A DNA stretch of 64,000 nt from Micromonospora sediminimaris (GTDB lineage Bacteria > Actinomycetota > Actinomycetes > Mycobacteriales > Micromonosporaceae), in NCBI GenBank assembly GCA_900112325.1, contig FOLJ01000015.1:144185-208184 (forward strand). Direction: 5' to 3'. This document shows, piece after piece, positions 33,333-42,629 of this stretch. The position numbers and the translations under genes are program-made. Within the stretch, counting starts at the first letter, position 1, and the number at the start of each line of letters is the position of its first letter. Below the pieces are notes generated by a model. The model saw nothing but the letters and a program-made list of their open reading frames with translations, searched no databases and was not told where the DNA came from.

Positions 33333-35300
33333 TCAGCCGGCGGCAGGGTGCGGATGTTGCCGGGGCGCGGGCAGGCGGTCGGTGTCCGCGTAGCCGGCGG
33401 CCTGGAGGGTGAACAGCTCGGCGTACCGACCACCGGCGGCGACGAGTTCGTCGTGGGTGCCCTGCTCGATCAGACGACCGTGATGCAGCACGAAGATCCG
33501 GTCGGCGTGCCGGACGTTGGCCAGCCGGTGCGTGATCAGGATGGTGGTGGCCCGGCCGCGCCGGTCGCGGATAGCCTGGAACAGCGCGTCCTCGGCCCGC
33601 GGGTCGAGCGCCGAGGACGGCTCGTCCATCACCAGCAGCTCGGCGTCGCGCAGGAAACCGCGAGCCGCGGTGATCCGCTGCCACTGCCCGCCGGAGAGGT
33701 CCTGTCCCTTGGCGAACGTACGGTCGAGCAGCGTCTCGTACCCGTGCGGCAACTCACGGATCATCTCGTCGGCGACCGCCCGGGCGGCGGCGGCCTCGAT
33801 CCGGTCCTGCCGGGCCTCGGTGTCGATGTCCCCGATGGCGATGTTCGTGGCGGCGGTGAACGGCCACTTGTGGTACTCCTGGGTGACCACGGCGATGCGA
33901 CCACGCAACTCGTCGCGGTCCAGCTCGGACAGGGGACGCCCGTTCCAGCGGATCACGCCGTCGCTGGGCGTACGCAGGGCCGCGATCATCGCAGCCAGGC
34001 TGCTCTTGCCGGATCCGTTCTCCCCGACGAAAGCCACCGTCTGCCCCGCCTCGACGGTCAACGTCACACGATCCACCGCCGGGGTGTCGCGATCCGGGTA
34101 ACGCAGGCTCACCGCCTCCACGGTCAGCTCCCGCAGCCGGTCGGGTGCCGTTGCCACCGCCTGCTCCGGCAGGTAGGTGGCGGCGCGGGTCATGAACCCC
34201 GTGTAGTCGCGGAAGTGCTGGCCCTCGGTGTAGACGCGGTCCATCTGAAAGGTCACCACGGCCAGCGAACGTTGCGCCGCCTGTACCGCGATCACACAGG
34301 TCGCCGCCGCCGCGAGCGGGATCTGTCCGTCGATGAGCAGCAGACCGAGCAGCACGTAGACCACGGCGGTGGCGACGCCTCCGATCATCGAGCCCACCGT
34401 GACCGTCGTGGTCACCCGACGCGCCAGGGCCAGCTCGATGTCGGTCTCCACCGCCATCACCCGGTCGTACTGGTCCAGCAGGAACCGGCGCAGGCCGTAC
34501 GAGCGCAGTTCCGGTGCCGACGCCCGTTCGGCCATCAGCCGGTGCAGCAACCACATTCGACGTCGCCGGACCGAGCCGGCGATGTAGGTCTGGTACCGCA
34601 GGTGCCCCGCCCGCAGCGACGCCCACGCGTTCGGCACGGTCGCGACCAGCAGCGCCGGCAGCAGCAGCGGATGGATCACCACGACGGCCACGGTCACCGC
34701 GACCACCCCGACCAGCCCGGCGAGCAGGTTCATCGACGCGGGCACCAGATCCACGGCGGAATCGGTGCCCCGGGAGGCACGCTCCATGTCGTCGGCGAAA
34801 GCGTCCGCGTCGAAGGCCTCCAGTCGCACGGCCGTGGTCATCTCGAACAACCCTCGCTCCACCTCCCGGCTGACCCTGGGCGTCAGTCCGTTCAGGGCGT
34901 AACCGGTGGCGATCGCCATGCCGGACCGCGTCGCGGTCGCCGCGGCCAGCACCGCGAGCGCCGGCAGCGCGGCAACCACCCTCTCCCCGGTCGGCCCACC
35001 GGCGAACAACTCCACGAGCACCCGCTGCGTCGCGAGCAGCCCGAACGCCGACATCACGCCGGCACCGACCGTCGCGACGGCGACCGCCGAGGTACGCAGC
35101 CGGTCGGCCCGCCAGCTGATCCGCAGGGCCGCCCAGATCAGCCGGGGCAGTTCGGCGAAGACGGCGAGCAGACCGGCCTGGGTCCGCGCCCGCATGCCCG
35201 TCTCCCACCACATGGCCCGCATCTCGGGGAGCACCGACTCCCCGGCCGACGGCTCGGCCTGTTCCGCTCGGTCACGACGTCGGGTCGACGTGGCGGCCAT
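33333..35300 (-). CDS. ABC exporter, fused membrane and ATP-binding domains
   Basis: A 655-residue half-transporter: an N-terminal cytosolic stretch, about six membrane helices (~75-370), then an ATPase with Walker A GENGSGKSS, Q-loop VVTQEYHKWPF, signature LSGGQWQRI, Walker B LLVMDEPSSALD and H-loop LITHRLANV. Exporters of this form move lipids, drugs or peptides; its Q-loop neighbourhood resembles peptide exporters of actinobacterial RiPP loci, but no precursor or modification gene lies nearby. Start: ATG 7 nt after GGAGG. Single-gene unit. Confidence 0.9.
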   Translation of the reverse strand: MAATSTRRRDRAEQAEPSAGESVLPEMRAMWWETGMRARTQAGLLAVFAELPRLIWAALRISWRADRLRTSAVAVATVGAGVMSAFGLLATQRVLVELFAGGPTGERVVAALPALAVLAAATATRSGMAIATGYALNGLTPRVSREVERGLFEMTTAVRLEAFDADAFADDMERASRGTDSAVDLVPASMNLLAGLVGVVAVTVAVVVIHPLLLPALLVATVPNAWASLRAGHLRYQTYIAGSVRRRRMWLLHRLMAERASAPELRSYGLRRFLLDQYDRVMAVETDIELALARRVTTTVTVGSMIGGVATAVVYVLLGLLLIDGQIPLAAAATCVIAVQAAQRSLAVVTFQMDRVYTEGQHFRDYTGFMTRAATYLPEQAVATAPDRLRELTVEAVSLRYPDRDTPAVDRVTLTVEAGQTVAFVGENGSGKSSLAAMIAALRTPSDGVIRWNGRPLSELDRDELRGRIAVVTQEYHKWPFTAATNIAIGDIDTEARQDRIEAAAARAVADEMIRELPHGYETLLDRTFAKGQDLSGGQWQRITAARGFLRDAELLVMDEPSSALDPRAEDALFQAIRDRRGRATTILITHRLANVRHADRIFVLHHGRLIEQGTHDELVAAGGRYAELFTLQAAGYADTDRLPAPRQHPHPAAG

Positions 35301-35520
35301 GCAAACACCTCCAGGGGTCGGCGACACGCGGCGGTCACCTCTGCCCGCTGAGTGGCGCCGCCGGGACGCGAACCAACGAGATAGCCAAAGGCGATCGACC
35401 AGCTACTTATCGTCACCGTCGATGCGGTGGTGGTCCAGCCCTGTCGGCGCGCCGAACCGCCCGACCCGGACGCCGGGCTCCGGTCACCGTCGCTCGACGC
35501 ACCCCGGCAGCCGAGCGGGG

Positions 35521-35856
35521 TCAGGCACCGCGCGGGGCGTACATGATTACGGCGACGCCGAGCAGGCAGATCGCGGCACCGGTGAGGTCCCACCGGTCCG
35601 GGCGGAAGCCGTCAAAGATCATCCCCCAGGCGAGCGAGCCGGCGACGAAAACCCCGCCGTACGCGGCCAGGATGCGGCCGAAGTTCGGGTCGGGCTGGAA
35701 GGTGGCGACGAAGCCGTACGCGCCGAGGGCGAGCACCCCGGCTGCGACGAACCAGAGCCCCCGGTGCTCCCGCCAGCCCTGCCACACCAGCCAGGCCCCG
35801 CCGATCTCGGCGATCGCGGCCAGGACGAACAGCAGGACGGAACGCAGCACGGTCAC
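35521..35856 (-). CDS. YnfA family membrane protein
   Basis: A 111-residue protein with four membrane helices matching the YnfA/UPF0060 family, including AEIGGAWLVWQGWREHRGLWFVAAG, FGRILAAYGGVFV and IMYAPR at the end. YnfA proteins are small-multidrug-resistance-like membrane proteins with an uncertain substrate. Start: GTG with AAGGTG upstream. Divergent from the fluoride channel pair. Confidence 0.88.
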   Translation of the reverse strand: MTVLRSVLLFVLAAIAEIGGAWLVWQGWREHRGLWFVAAGVLALGAYGFVATFQPDPNFGRILAAYGGVFVAGSLAWGMIFDGFRPDRWDLTGAAICLLGVAVIMYAPRGA

Positions 35857-36039
35857 CCGCCGCACCTTACCGACAGCGGCTGGCCGCACCCCGGGTCCAC
35901 GTCCAGCGAGCGGCGTTATCCTCTGCACGGGGCATCCACCGGAGGTGCCCGTGGCGGTGGGGCCCGCCACCCCGCCGGTGCGGGACAACCGCGGCGCTCG
36001 CCGCCAACGGTCCCTGCCAGGGCAGACGCGTACTGGTAG

Positions 36040-36528
36040 GTGGTGACCGTGGGGGCGCAGCGACCGCCCGTCGATCCGGATGTCGATCTCAGTGTGCCGC
36101 GGCAGCGCGCGGAGCTGCGGGGCGGGACCGCCAGTCTGCTCGCCGCGATCTCCGTTGGCGGGATGGTCGGCGCGCTGGCGCGATACGGGCTGACGGTGAC
36201 CTTTCCGCATCCGCCGTCCGGCTTTCCCTGGGCCACCTTTGCCGTCAACGTCTCCGGCTGCCTGCTCATCGGGACGCTGATGGTGCTGATCACCGAGGTG
36301 TGGGCCGCGCACCGACTGGTCCGGCCCTTCCTCGGCGTCGGCGTGCTCGGCGGCTACACGACCTTCTCGACGTACGCCGTCGAGGTGCAGCAGGCGGTGG
36401 CGGCCGGCGCGGCCCGGACCGGCCTGCTGTATCTCGCCGGTACCCTCGTCGCCGCCCTCGCCGCCGTCCGGCTGGGCGTGACCCTGACCCGGCTGGCGAC
36501 CGGCGTGGACCGGAAGCGGAGCGCTTGA
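36040..36528 (+). CDS. crcB: Fluoride channel subunit (FluC/CrcB), first of pair
   Basis: A 162-residue protein: a ~33-residue soluble N-terminus and four membrane helices with the FluC motifs GGMVGALARYGL, FAVNVSGCLLIGTL and GVLGGYTTFSTYAVE (the TTFST segment lines the fluoride path). FluC channels let F- leak out of the cell. Several in-frame GTGs crowd the start; the first is reported. Its stop overlaps the second subunit's start (TGATG), the usual arrangement of heterodimeric pairs with opposite orientations. Confidence 0.9.
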   Translation: MVTVGAQRPPVDPDVDLSVPRQRAELRGGTASLLAAISVGGMVGALARYGLTVTFPHPPSGFPWATFAVNVSGCLLIGTLMVLITEVWAAHRLVRPFLGVGVLGGYTTFSTYAVEVQQAVAAGAARTGLLYLAGTLVAALAAVRLGVTLTRLATGVDRKRSA

Positions 36529-36902
36529 TGGCCGTCATCCTGGTGGCGCTCGGTGCCGCTGTCGGCGCACCGTTGCGCTACCTCGTCGACCGGGCGGTGC
36601 AGGGACGTCACGACTCCGTCTTTCCCTGGGGCACCTTAGTGGTCAACGTGGTCGGCTCACTCCTCCTTGGTGTCCTGATCGGCGGGGCCGCGGTGGGGAC
36701 AGTGCCCGGTTCCCTGGTCAACCTGCTCGGCCTCGGTCTGTGCGGAGCGCTTACCACCTACTCGACCTTCGGCTACGAGACGATCCGGCTCCTCGAGGAC
36801 GGTGCCCGTTTTCCCGCGCTGGTCAACGCTGGCGTCAGCGTCGTCGCCGCGCTGGGCGCCGCGTTCGTCGGGGTCGCCCTCGCCGAGGCGCTGTGGGCCT
36901 GA
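36528..36902 (+). CDS. crcB: Fluoride channel subunit (FluC/CrcB), second of pair
   Basis: A 124-residue four-helix protein with VGAPLRYLVDR, LVVNVVGSLLLGVL and GALTTYSTFGYETIRL, the FluC family signatures. It starts in the stop codon of the first crcB and should form a dual-topology dimer with it. It converges on the cation ATPase gene. Confidence 0.92.
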   Translation: MAVILVALGAAVGAPLRYLVDRAVQGRHDSVFPWGTLVVNVVGSLLLGVLIGGAAVGTVPGSLVNLLGLGLCGALTTYSTFGYETIRLLEDGARFPALVNAGVSVVAALGAAFVGVALAEALWA

Positions 36903-36947
36903 CCGTCGCGCGTTCTCGGTGACCGGGCTCCTCGGCGTGCCGGCCGT

Positions 36948-39656
36948 TCAGCCGAGATCGTGGCGCAGCCGCTTGTCGATGGCGACCACGACTGCGGAAA
37001 CCGCCCCGACGGCCAGGATGCGCAACCACACGTCCGGCCCGATCGGTGCCGTGCCGAAGATGGTGTTCATCGGTGGCAGGTACGTGATGGCGAGTTGACA
37101 CAGGGCCTGCGCGGCGACGCCGAGCAACAGCAGACGGTTGGTGAAGAAGCCGAGCCGCCATGCCGAACGGGTCAGCGACCGGCAGCTGAACAGGTAGAAC
37201 GTCTCGACCACGACGAAGACGTTCATGGCGGCGGTACGCGCCTGTGCGACATCGGCACCGTTGGAGTACTCCCACTGGAACACCCACCACGCGCCGGCCA
37301 CCAGCAACGTGGCCACCAGCACGATCCGGATCACCAGAGCGCCGGTCAGCAGCGGCCGGGCCGGGTCGCGGGGCGGCCGTCGCATGATGCCGCGCTCCTT
37401 CGGCTCGAAGGCCAGCATCAGGCCGAGCAGGACGGCGGTGGTCATGTTGATCCAGAGGATCTGCGTGGGCAGCAGCGGCAGCGTGGCACCCAGCACGATG
37501 GCGACCAGCACCACCAGCCCTTCACCGAGGTTCGTCGGCAGCGTCCAGACGATGAACTTTGTGATGTTGTCGAAGACCCCGCGGCCCTCCTCCACCGCGG
37601 CCTCGATGGTGGCGAAGTCGTCATCGGTGAGGACCATGTCGGCCGCTTCCTTGGCCACCTCGGTCCCGGACCGGGCCATCGCGATGCCGATGTTCGCCTG
37701 CCGCAACGCGGGGGCGTCGTTGACCCCGTCGCCGGTCACCGCGACCACGTGGCCTCGTTGCTGAAGAGTCTCGACCAGCCGGAGTTTCTGTTCCGGGGAG
37801 ACCCGGGCGAAGACGGCGGCCCGGTCCACCGCCTCGCCGAACCCCTCGGCGGGCAACTCTTCGAGATCGGTGCCGGTGACCACCCGATCCGGACGTTCGG
37901 CGTCGAGCAGCCCGAGCTGGCCGGCGATGGCACCGGCGGTCGCCGCATGGTCGCCTGTGATCATCTTGACGTTGATGCCCGCCGAGTGGCAGGCCCGTAC
38001 CGCCGGGGCGGCGGCGCTGCGGGGTGGGTCGAGCATCGCCTGCAACCCGGTGAGGACCAGGGTGCCGGGCAGCGCGACCTCGTCGAAACCGTCGTCCGGA
38101 CCGTCCGGTGGTCGTACGGCGGTGGCCAGCACCCGCAGCCCGCGACCGGCCAGTTCCTCGGCCGCCCGGAGCGCGGCGTCGGCCCGGAGCGGGCGGATCT
38201 GACCGTCGGCACCCATCTCGCCCCGGCACATCGACACGATCCGCTCGACGCCCCCCTTGGCCAGGACCACCGTCCGGCCCGTGGCTCGCTCGTCGTGCAA
38301 CGTCGCCATGTACTGCCGCTTCGAGTCAAAGGGGATGGTGTCCCGTCGTGGATAGTCGGCGGACAGCCGACCGTGGTCGATCCCCACCTTGGCCGCTACC
38401 ACCTGCATCGCGCCCTCGGTCGGATCACCGGCCAGCAGCCACTCGCCGTCCTGCTCGCGTACCCGCGCGTCGTTGCATCCGGCACCGGCCAGCAGCGACC
38501 AGCGCAGGGCGTCGCCGCCCCGGCCGTCGCCGCGGACCTCCCCATCCGGCCGGTAGCCGGCGCCGGTCACCTCGAACTCGGCGTCCGGGGTCCACAGCGC
38601 CCGGACCGTCATCTGGTTCTCGGTGAGCGTGCCGGTCTTGTCGGAGCAGACGACAGTAGTGCTGCCCAACGTCTCGATCGCCGGCAGACGACGGATCACC
38701 GCCCGTCGACGGGCCATCCGGGTCACCCCGATCGCCAGGGTGATGGTGACCGCCGCCGGCAGCCCTTCGGGGATCGCGCCGACGGCGAGCGCCACGGCCG
38801 CCGTGAACGTCTCGACCACGTCCTGGCCGCGGAGCAGACCGACGGCGAAGGTCACCGCCGCCAGCACCAGGATGATCACGGTCAGCACCTTGCTGAACCG
38901 GGCCAGCTTGCGGGTCAGCGGGGTGGCCAGCGCCTCCGCCGCACCGACCAGTCGGTGGATCTGGCCGAGTTCCGTCTCGGCCCCGGTGGCCACCGCGATG
39001 CCGGCGCCGCCGCCGGCCGCGACGAGCGTGCCCGACCAGACCATGTTGCGCCGGTCGGCGACCGGTGTGCCCACCGGCAGCTCCGCCTCCAGCTTGTCCA
39101 CGGGTACGGATTCGCCCGTCAGCGCCGACTCGTCGACCCGCAACTCGGCCAGCCGGACCAACCGCAGATCCACCGGCACCTTGTCGCCGGCCTCCAGCAC
39201 CACCAGGTCACCGGGGACCAGGTCGTCGGAGGAGATCGCCCGCAGCTCGCCGTCGCGGATCACGCGCGCCTCGGTACGCACCATCGAGCGCAGGCTGTCC
39301 AGGGCCGCCTCGGCCCGCGACTCCTGGGCGTAGCCGATCCCGGCGTTGATCAGCACCACCGCGAGGATCACGGCCGAGTCGACGTACTCGCCGAGGACCG
39401 CGGTGACCACGCCGGCCGCGATCAGCACGTAGATGAGCGGGTTGTGGAACTGCCGCAGGATCCGACGCAGCAGTCCGCCACCACCGGCGGCGGGTAGCAC
39501 GTTGGGCCCGTACCGGTCCAGCCGCCGGGCGGCCTCGGCGTCGCTCAGGCCGCGCTGCGGGTCCGTCTCCAGCAGCAGCACCACCTCGTGGGTGGACATG
39601 CCGTGGTGTTCGTCGGATCGCGACGTCCCCGCTGACTGTTCGAGCGTCACCGTCAC
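36948..39656 (-). CDS. P2-type cation-transporting ATPase (calcium/proton-pump class)
   Basis: About 902 residues with the P2A layout: N-terminal cation-ATPase domain (HHGMSTHEVVLLLETD), TGES (ALTGESVPV), membrane motif VGAIPEGLPAAVTI (the PEGL of Ca2+/Mg2+ pumps), phosphorylation site CSDKTGTLT, GDGVNDAPAL, and C-terminal helices with LPTNLGEGLVVLVA and QILWINMTTAVLLG. It probably exports Ca2+ or a similar ion. The start is uncertain: the GTG before TVTLEQSAG is used because it keeps the full first domain; an in-frame ATG ~29 codons upstream is possible. It is followed in the antisense direction by the fluoride channels and preceded by a K+ channel on the same strand. Confidence 0.88.
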   Translation of the reverse strand: MTVTLEQSAGTSRSDEHHGMSTHEVVLLLETDPQRGLSDAEAARRLDRYGPNVLPAAGGGGLLRRILRQFHNPLIYVLIAAGVVTAVLGEYVDSAVILAVVLINAGIGYAQESRAEAALDSLRSMVRTEARVIRDGELRAISSDDLVPGDLVVLEAGDKVPVDLRLVRLAELRVDESALTGESVPVDKLEAELPVGTPVADRRNMVWSGTLVAAGGGAGIAVATGAETELGQIHRLVGAAEALATPLTRKLARFSKVLTVIILVLAAVTFAVGLLRGQDVVETFTAAVALAVGAIPEGLPAAVTITLAIGVTRMARRRAVIRRLPAIETLGSTTVVCSDKTGTLTENQMTVRALWTPDAEFEVTGAGYRPDGEVRGDGRGGDALRWSLLAGAGCNDARVREQDGEWLLAGDPTEGAMQVVAAKVGIDHGRLSADYPRRDTIPFDSKRQYMATLHDERATGRTVVLAKGGVERIVSMCRGEMGADGQIRPLRADAALRAAEELAGRGLRVLATAVRPPDGPDDGFDEVALPGTLVLTGLQAMLDPPRSAAAPAVRACHSAGINVKMITGDHAATAGAIAGQLGLLDAERPDRVVTGTDLEELPAEGFGEAVDRAAVFARVSPEQKLRLVETLQQRGHVVAVTGDGVNDAPALRQANIGIAMARSGTEVAKEAADMVLTDDDFATIEAAVEEGRGVFDNITKFIVWTLPTNLGEGLVVLVAIVLGATLPLLPTQILWINMTTAVLLGLMLAFEPKERGIMRRPPRDPARPLLTGALVIRIVLVATLLVAGAWWVFQWEYSNGADVAQARTAAMNVFVVVETFYLFSCRSLTRSAWRLGFFTNRLLLLGVAAQALCQLAITYLPPMNTIFGTAPIGPDVWLRILAVGAVSAVVVAIDKRLRHDLG

Positions 39657-39814
39657 CCCGCCGACGAAGAGAACCGGACCCGCGCCGCCGACCCGGGTCG
39701 CCGCCTTCCGCCCCGGCGGCCGGCCGGACACCGCATCCACCATCTTCCGGGACAAACTCGACCGAGCAGGCCGGAACGCCCGATCACGGCCGACGCGCTG
39801 CCGGCCGTCGCCGT

Positions 39815-40570
39815 TCAGCCGCTGGTGCGCTCGGCCGAATTGGGGTCGAGGTGCCGCCGCAGGGCGGCGATCTCGGCACGCAGGGCCGCCACGTCGTCGC
39901 TGGTGGCCGCCGCCGGCTTGTCGGCGCCAGCCGCGACGCGCTCGACGATCCAGGTCGCCAGCGAACCCGTGACGAAACCGATCAGGCCGATCCCACCGAT
40001 CATCAGACCGAGGGCGACGAATCGCCCCGCGGTGGTCACCGGGTAGAAGTCGCCGTAACCGACGGTGGTGATGGTGACCGTCGACCACCACAACGCGTCG
40101 TCGAAGGCGGTGATGTTGGCGCCCGGCGCGAGTCGTTCGGCGTCCAGCACCGCCAGCGCGGAGACCAGCACCAGCAGTGCCGCCGTGGCGGCGACGTAGA
40201 CGGCCAGCCGGCCGCGCGCCCACACCTCGGTGCGGCGATTGATGGTCAGCACCACCATGACCAGGCGTACCGCGCGCAGTGGTCGCAGCATCGGCAGGGT
40301 CAGCACCACGAGGTCGAACAGGTGTTCCCGGAGGAACTTCCGCCGGTCCGTGGCCAGCCGCAGCCGAACGACGATGTCCGCCCAGAACAGCGCCCAGACG
40401 ACGATCGTCGTGGCGGAACAGGCGGCCCGCCAGGCCGGGCTGAGGTCCGGACGCAGGATCGGTGCCGCGTACACCACCAGGAACACCACGGACAGCACGG
40501 TGAGCGGTGCGGCGCTGACCCGCTCCCATGCCTCCAGTCGATCGGTCCGCTGTGCTGTCCCGCCGCCCAT
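39815..40570 (-). CDS. Voltage-gated-like potassium channel
   Basis: A 251-residue six-helix channel: S1-S4-like helices (the fourth has regularly spaced arginines in LRPLRAVRLVMVVLTINRR), a pore loop with selectivity filter TVGYGD at 169-174, the last helix GGIGLIGFVTGSLATWIVERV, and a C-terminal coiled coil (AALRAEIAALRRHL). It should be a tetrameric K+-selective channel. Start: ATG with GGGAG 8 nt upstream. It is divergent from a K+/H+ antiporter gene, forming a potassium-handling neighbourhood. Confidence 0.9.
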   Translation of the reverse strand: MGGGTAQRTDRLEAWERVSAAPLTVLSVVFLVVYAAPILRPDLSPAWRAACSATTIVVWALFWADIVVRLRLATDRRKFLREHLFDLVVLTLPMLRPLRAVRLVMVVLTINRRTEVWARGRLAVYVAATAALLVLVSALAVLDAERLAPGANITAFDDALWWSTVTITTVGYGDFYPVTTAGRFVALGLMIGGIGLIGFVTGSLATWIVERVAAGADKPAAATSDDVAALRAEIAALRRHLDPNSAERTSG

Positions 40571-40845
40571 GAGCCGGCTCCCGTCTGCTCCGTCGTCGTA
40601 CGCGTGACCGGGCCATGGTCGCGCAGCCGGACACGAGACCCCACGGGCGGCCCGCAGATCGTCCGGACAGTGCGTCACCGTCACGCTCGGCATTCGGTGG
40701 CTGCTCGCCCGGTAACGTGAGCGCGGGGACACACCGTGGCACGGGTCGCCGCCCGGCTGACAGAGCCGGGCGTGCCGGCTGTGCGGCCCGTGGGGGCGGG
40801 TGTCGGCGTTGTACCCCCACAGCGGGCGCGAGCGTGAGGGAGCGG

Positions 40846-42492
40846 ATGCATGGGTCGACTGCGGCTGGGACAGGTTCCGGGATGACCCTGCAACAGGTCT
40901 ACCTGCTGATGATCGCCGCGGCGGCGACCGTGCTGGTAAGCGTCACCGCCGCACGGCTGGCCACCCGGGTCGGCGTACCGATGCTGCTGGCGTACCTCGG
41001 CATCGGGCTGCTGCTCGGCGAGAACGGACTCGGCCTGCGCTTCGACGACGCCGCCCTGGCGCAGGCCCTGGGCACTGCGGCGCTTGCGGTGATCCTGGTG
41101 GAGGGTGGCCTGACCACCCGGTTCTCCGACATTCGACCGGTACTGGCACCGGCGACCGCGCTCGCCACCGTCGGTGTGCTGATCAGCGTCGGGGTCACCG
41201 CCCTCGGCGCGCACCTGCTGCTCGATGTCTCGTGGCAGCTGGCTCTGCTGCTGGGCGCGGTGGTGTCCTCCACCGACGCGGCGGCGGTCTTCTCGGTGCT
41301 GCGCACCCTGCCGTTGCCCCGGCGACTGGCCGGGCTGGTGGAGGCAGAGTCGGGGCTGAACGACGCACCCACAGTCATCCTGGTACTCGCCTTCAGCGCC
41401 ACCGGACTGACCGCGACCAGCCCGGTGGAACTGCTGGTCCAGATGGTCTACCAGCTCGGCATCGGTGGCGCGGTCGGCGTCGCGATCGGCCTCGCCGGAG
41501 TGTGGTTCCTGCGCCGGCTCACCCTGCCCGCATCGGGCCTCTATCCGATCGCCACCTTCTCCTGCGGCATCTTCGCCTTCGCCGCCGCCGGGCTCGTCCA
41601 GGCCAGCGGTTTCCTCGCCGCGTACCTCGCCGCGCTGATCCTGGGCAACGCCCGGCTGGCGCACCGCCGCGCCACGGTGTCGGTGGCCGAAGGGCTCGGC
41701 TGGATCGCGCAGATCGGCCTGTTCGTCATGCTCGGTCTGTTGGCCAATCCCAGCGAACTGCCCGCCGCGATCCTGCCCGCCCTCGCCGTGGGTCTGGTAC
41801 TGCTGCTGCTCGCTCGCCCGATGTCGGTGCTGGTCACCCTGTTGCCGTTCCGGATTCCGCTGCGCGAACAGGTGCTGCTGTCCTGGGCCGGGCTGCGGGG
41901 CGCGGTGCCCATCGTGCTGGCCACCATTCCCGTCGTGGCCGGCGTCGGCGCCAGCGAACAGCTGTTCAACATCGTCTTCGTGCTGGTCGTGGTCTTCACA
42001 CTGGTGCAGGCTCCGACGCTGCCGTGGCTGGCCAAACGCCTGCGGCTCAGCTCGGCCGGGATCGGTCCGGACCTGCAGGTTGAGTCCGCGCCGCTGGACG
42101 CCATCGACGCGGACCTGCTGCACCTCACCGTCGAGCCCGACTCCCAGATGCACGGCGTGCACATCCGCGAGCTGCGGCTGCCGCCACCGGCCGCGGTCAC
42201 CCTCGTGGTCCGCGACGGGACCGCCTTCGTACCTGAGCCGGACGCCCGGTTGCGCCACGGTGATCAGCTGCTCGTGGTCACCACCCCACACGTCCGGGAC
42301 CGGGCGGAACGCCGTCTGCGGGCGGTCGCCCGGGCCGGCCGGCTCGCCCACTGGCGCGGCGAGACCGGCGACCCGGAGCGGCCGGCCAGGATCCGGCGTC
42401 CCCCGGAGACCCCGACGGTCCCGCCGCGCGCGGCATCGTCGCCGGACACCGGTGACGAGTCGCCGTCGGCCCTCGTCCCGTCGGCGGGCTGA
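40846..42492 (+). CDS. Potassium/proton antiporter (CPA family) with TrkA-C domain
   Basis: A 548-residue protein: about 12-13 membrane helices with CPA antiporter motifs (VSSTDAAAVFSVLR, EAESGLNDAPTVILV; the acidic NDA centre), then a cytosolic TrkA-C-type domain (~425-505, DADLLHLTVEPDSQMHGVHIRELRLP) and a Pro-rich tail. This is the NhaP2/CvrA-like layout of K+(Na+)/H+ exchangers gated by a nucleotide or ion through TrkA-C. The ATG used has GAGGGAG just upstream; an ATG 12 codons later begins at the first helix and is a fair alternative. Spacer to the divergent K+ channel gene is 275 bp. Confidence 0.88.
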   Translation: MHGSTAAGTGSGMTLQQVYLLMIAAAATVLVSVTAARLATRVGVPMLLAYLGIGLLLGENGLGLRFDDAALAQALGTAALAVILVEGGLTTRFSDIRPVLAPATALATVGVLISVGVTALGAHLLLDVSWQLALLLGAVVSSTDAAAVFSVLRTLPLPRRLAGLVEAESGLNDAPTVILVLAFSATGLTATSPVELLVQMVYQLGIGGAVGVAIGLAGVWFLRRLTLPASGLYPIATFSCGIFAFAAAGLVQASGFLAAYLAALILGNARLAHRRATVSVAEGLGWIAQIGLFVMLGLLANPSELPAAILPALAVGLVLLLLARPMSVLVTLLPFRIPLREQVLLSWAGLRGAVPIVLATIPVVAGVGASEQLFNIVFVLVVVFTLVQAPTLPWLAKRLRLSSAGIGPDLQVESAPLDAIDADLLHLTVEPDSQMHGVHIRELRLPPPAAVTLVVRDGTAFVPEPDARLRHGDQLLVVTTPHVRDRAERRLRAVARAGRLAHWRGETGDPERPARIRRPPETPTVPPRAASSPDTGDESPSALVPSAG

Positions 42493-42506
42493 CCCGCACG
42501 GCGAGT

Positions 42507-42563
42507 GGCCGGCCGTCGCCTGGGCCCGACGTGGGCCGGCCAGGGACTCGACACAGGGCCTAA
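42507..42563 (+). repeat. Direct repeat copy A (57 bp)
   Basis: Begins GGCCGGCCGTCGCCTGGGCC and ends with GACACAGGGCCTAA. It matches 45291-45348 with one single-base gap and a few mismatches. Internal arms GGCCGGC/GCCGGCC can form a hairpin. It lies 67 nt before the ABC ATPase start; the second copy follows the permease gene. Confidence 0.85.
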
Positions 42564-42629
42564 GGTGAGGCTGGTGTGCCGGGAAGCCTGGTCGGCGGTC
42601 GTGTCCTCAACAACCTCTCGGAGGCCGCC

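Noticed and set aside
33333..35300. RiPP cluster around the ABC exporter
   Set aside because: No precursor peptide, cyclase, dehydratase or radical-SAM gene within several kb; the neighbours are ordinary.
35857..36039. Fluoride (crcB) riboswitch before the fluoride channels
   Set aside because: The conserved blocks of the motif are not present; only generic GC hairpins are seen.
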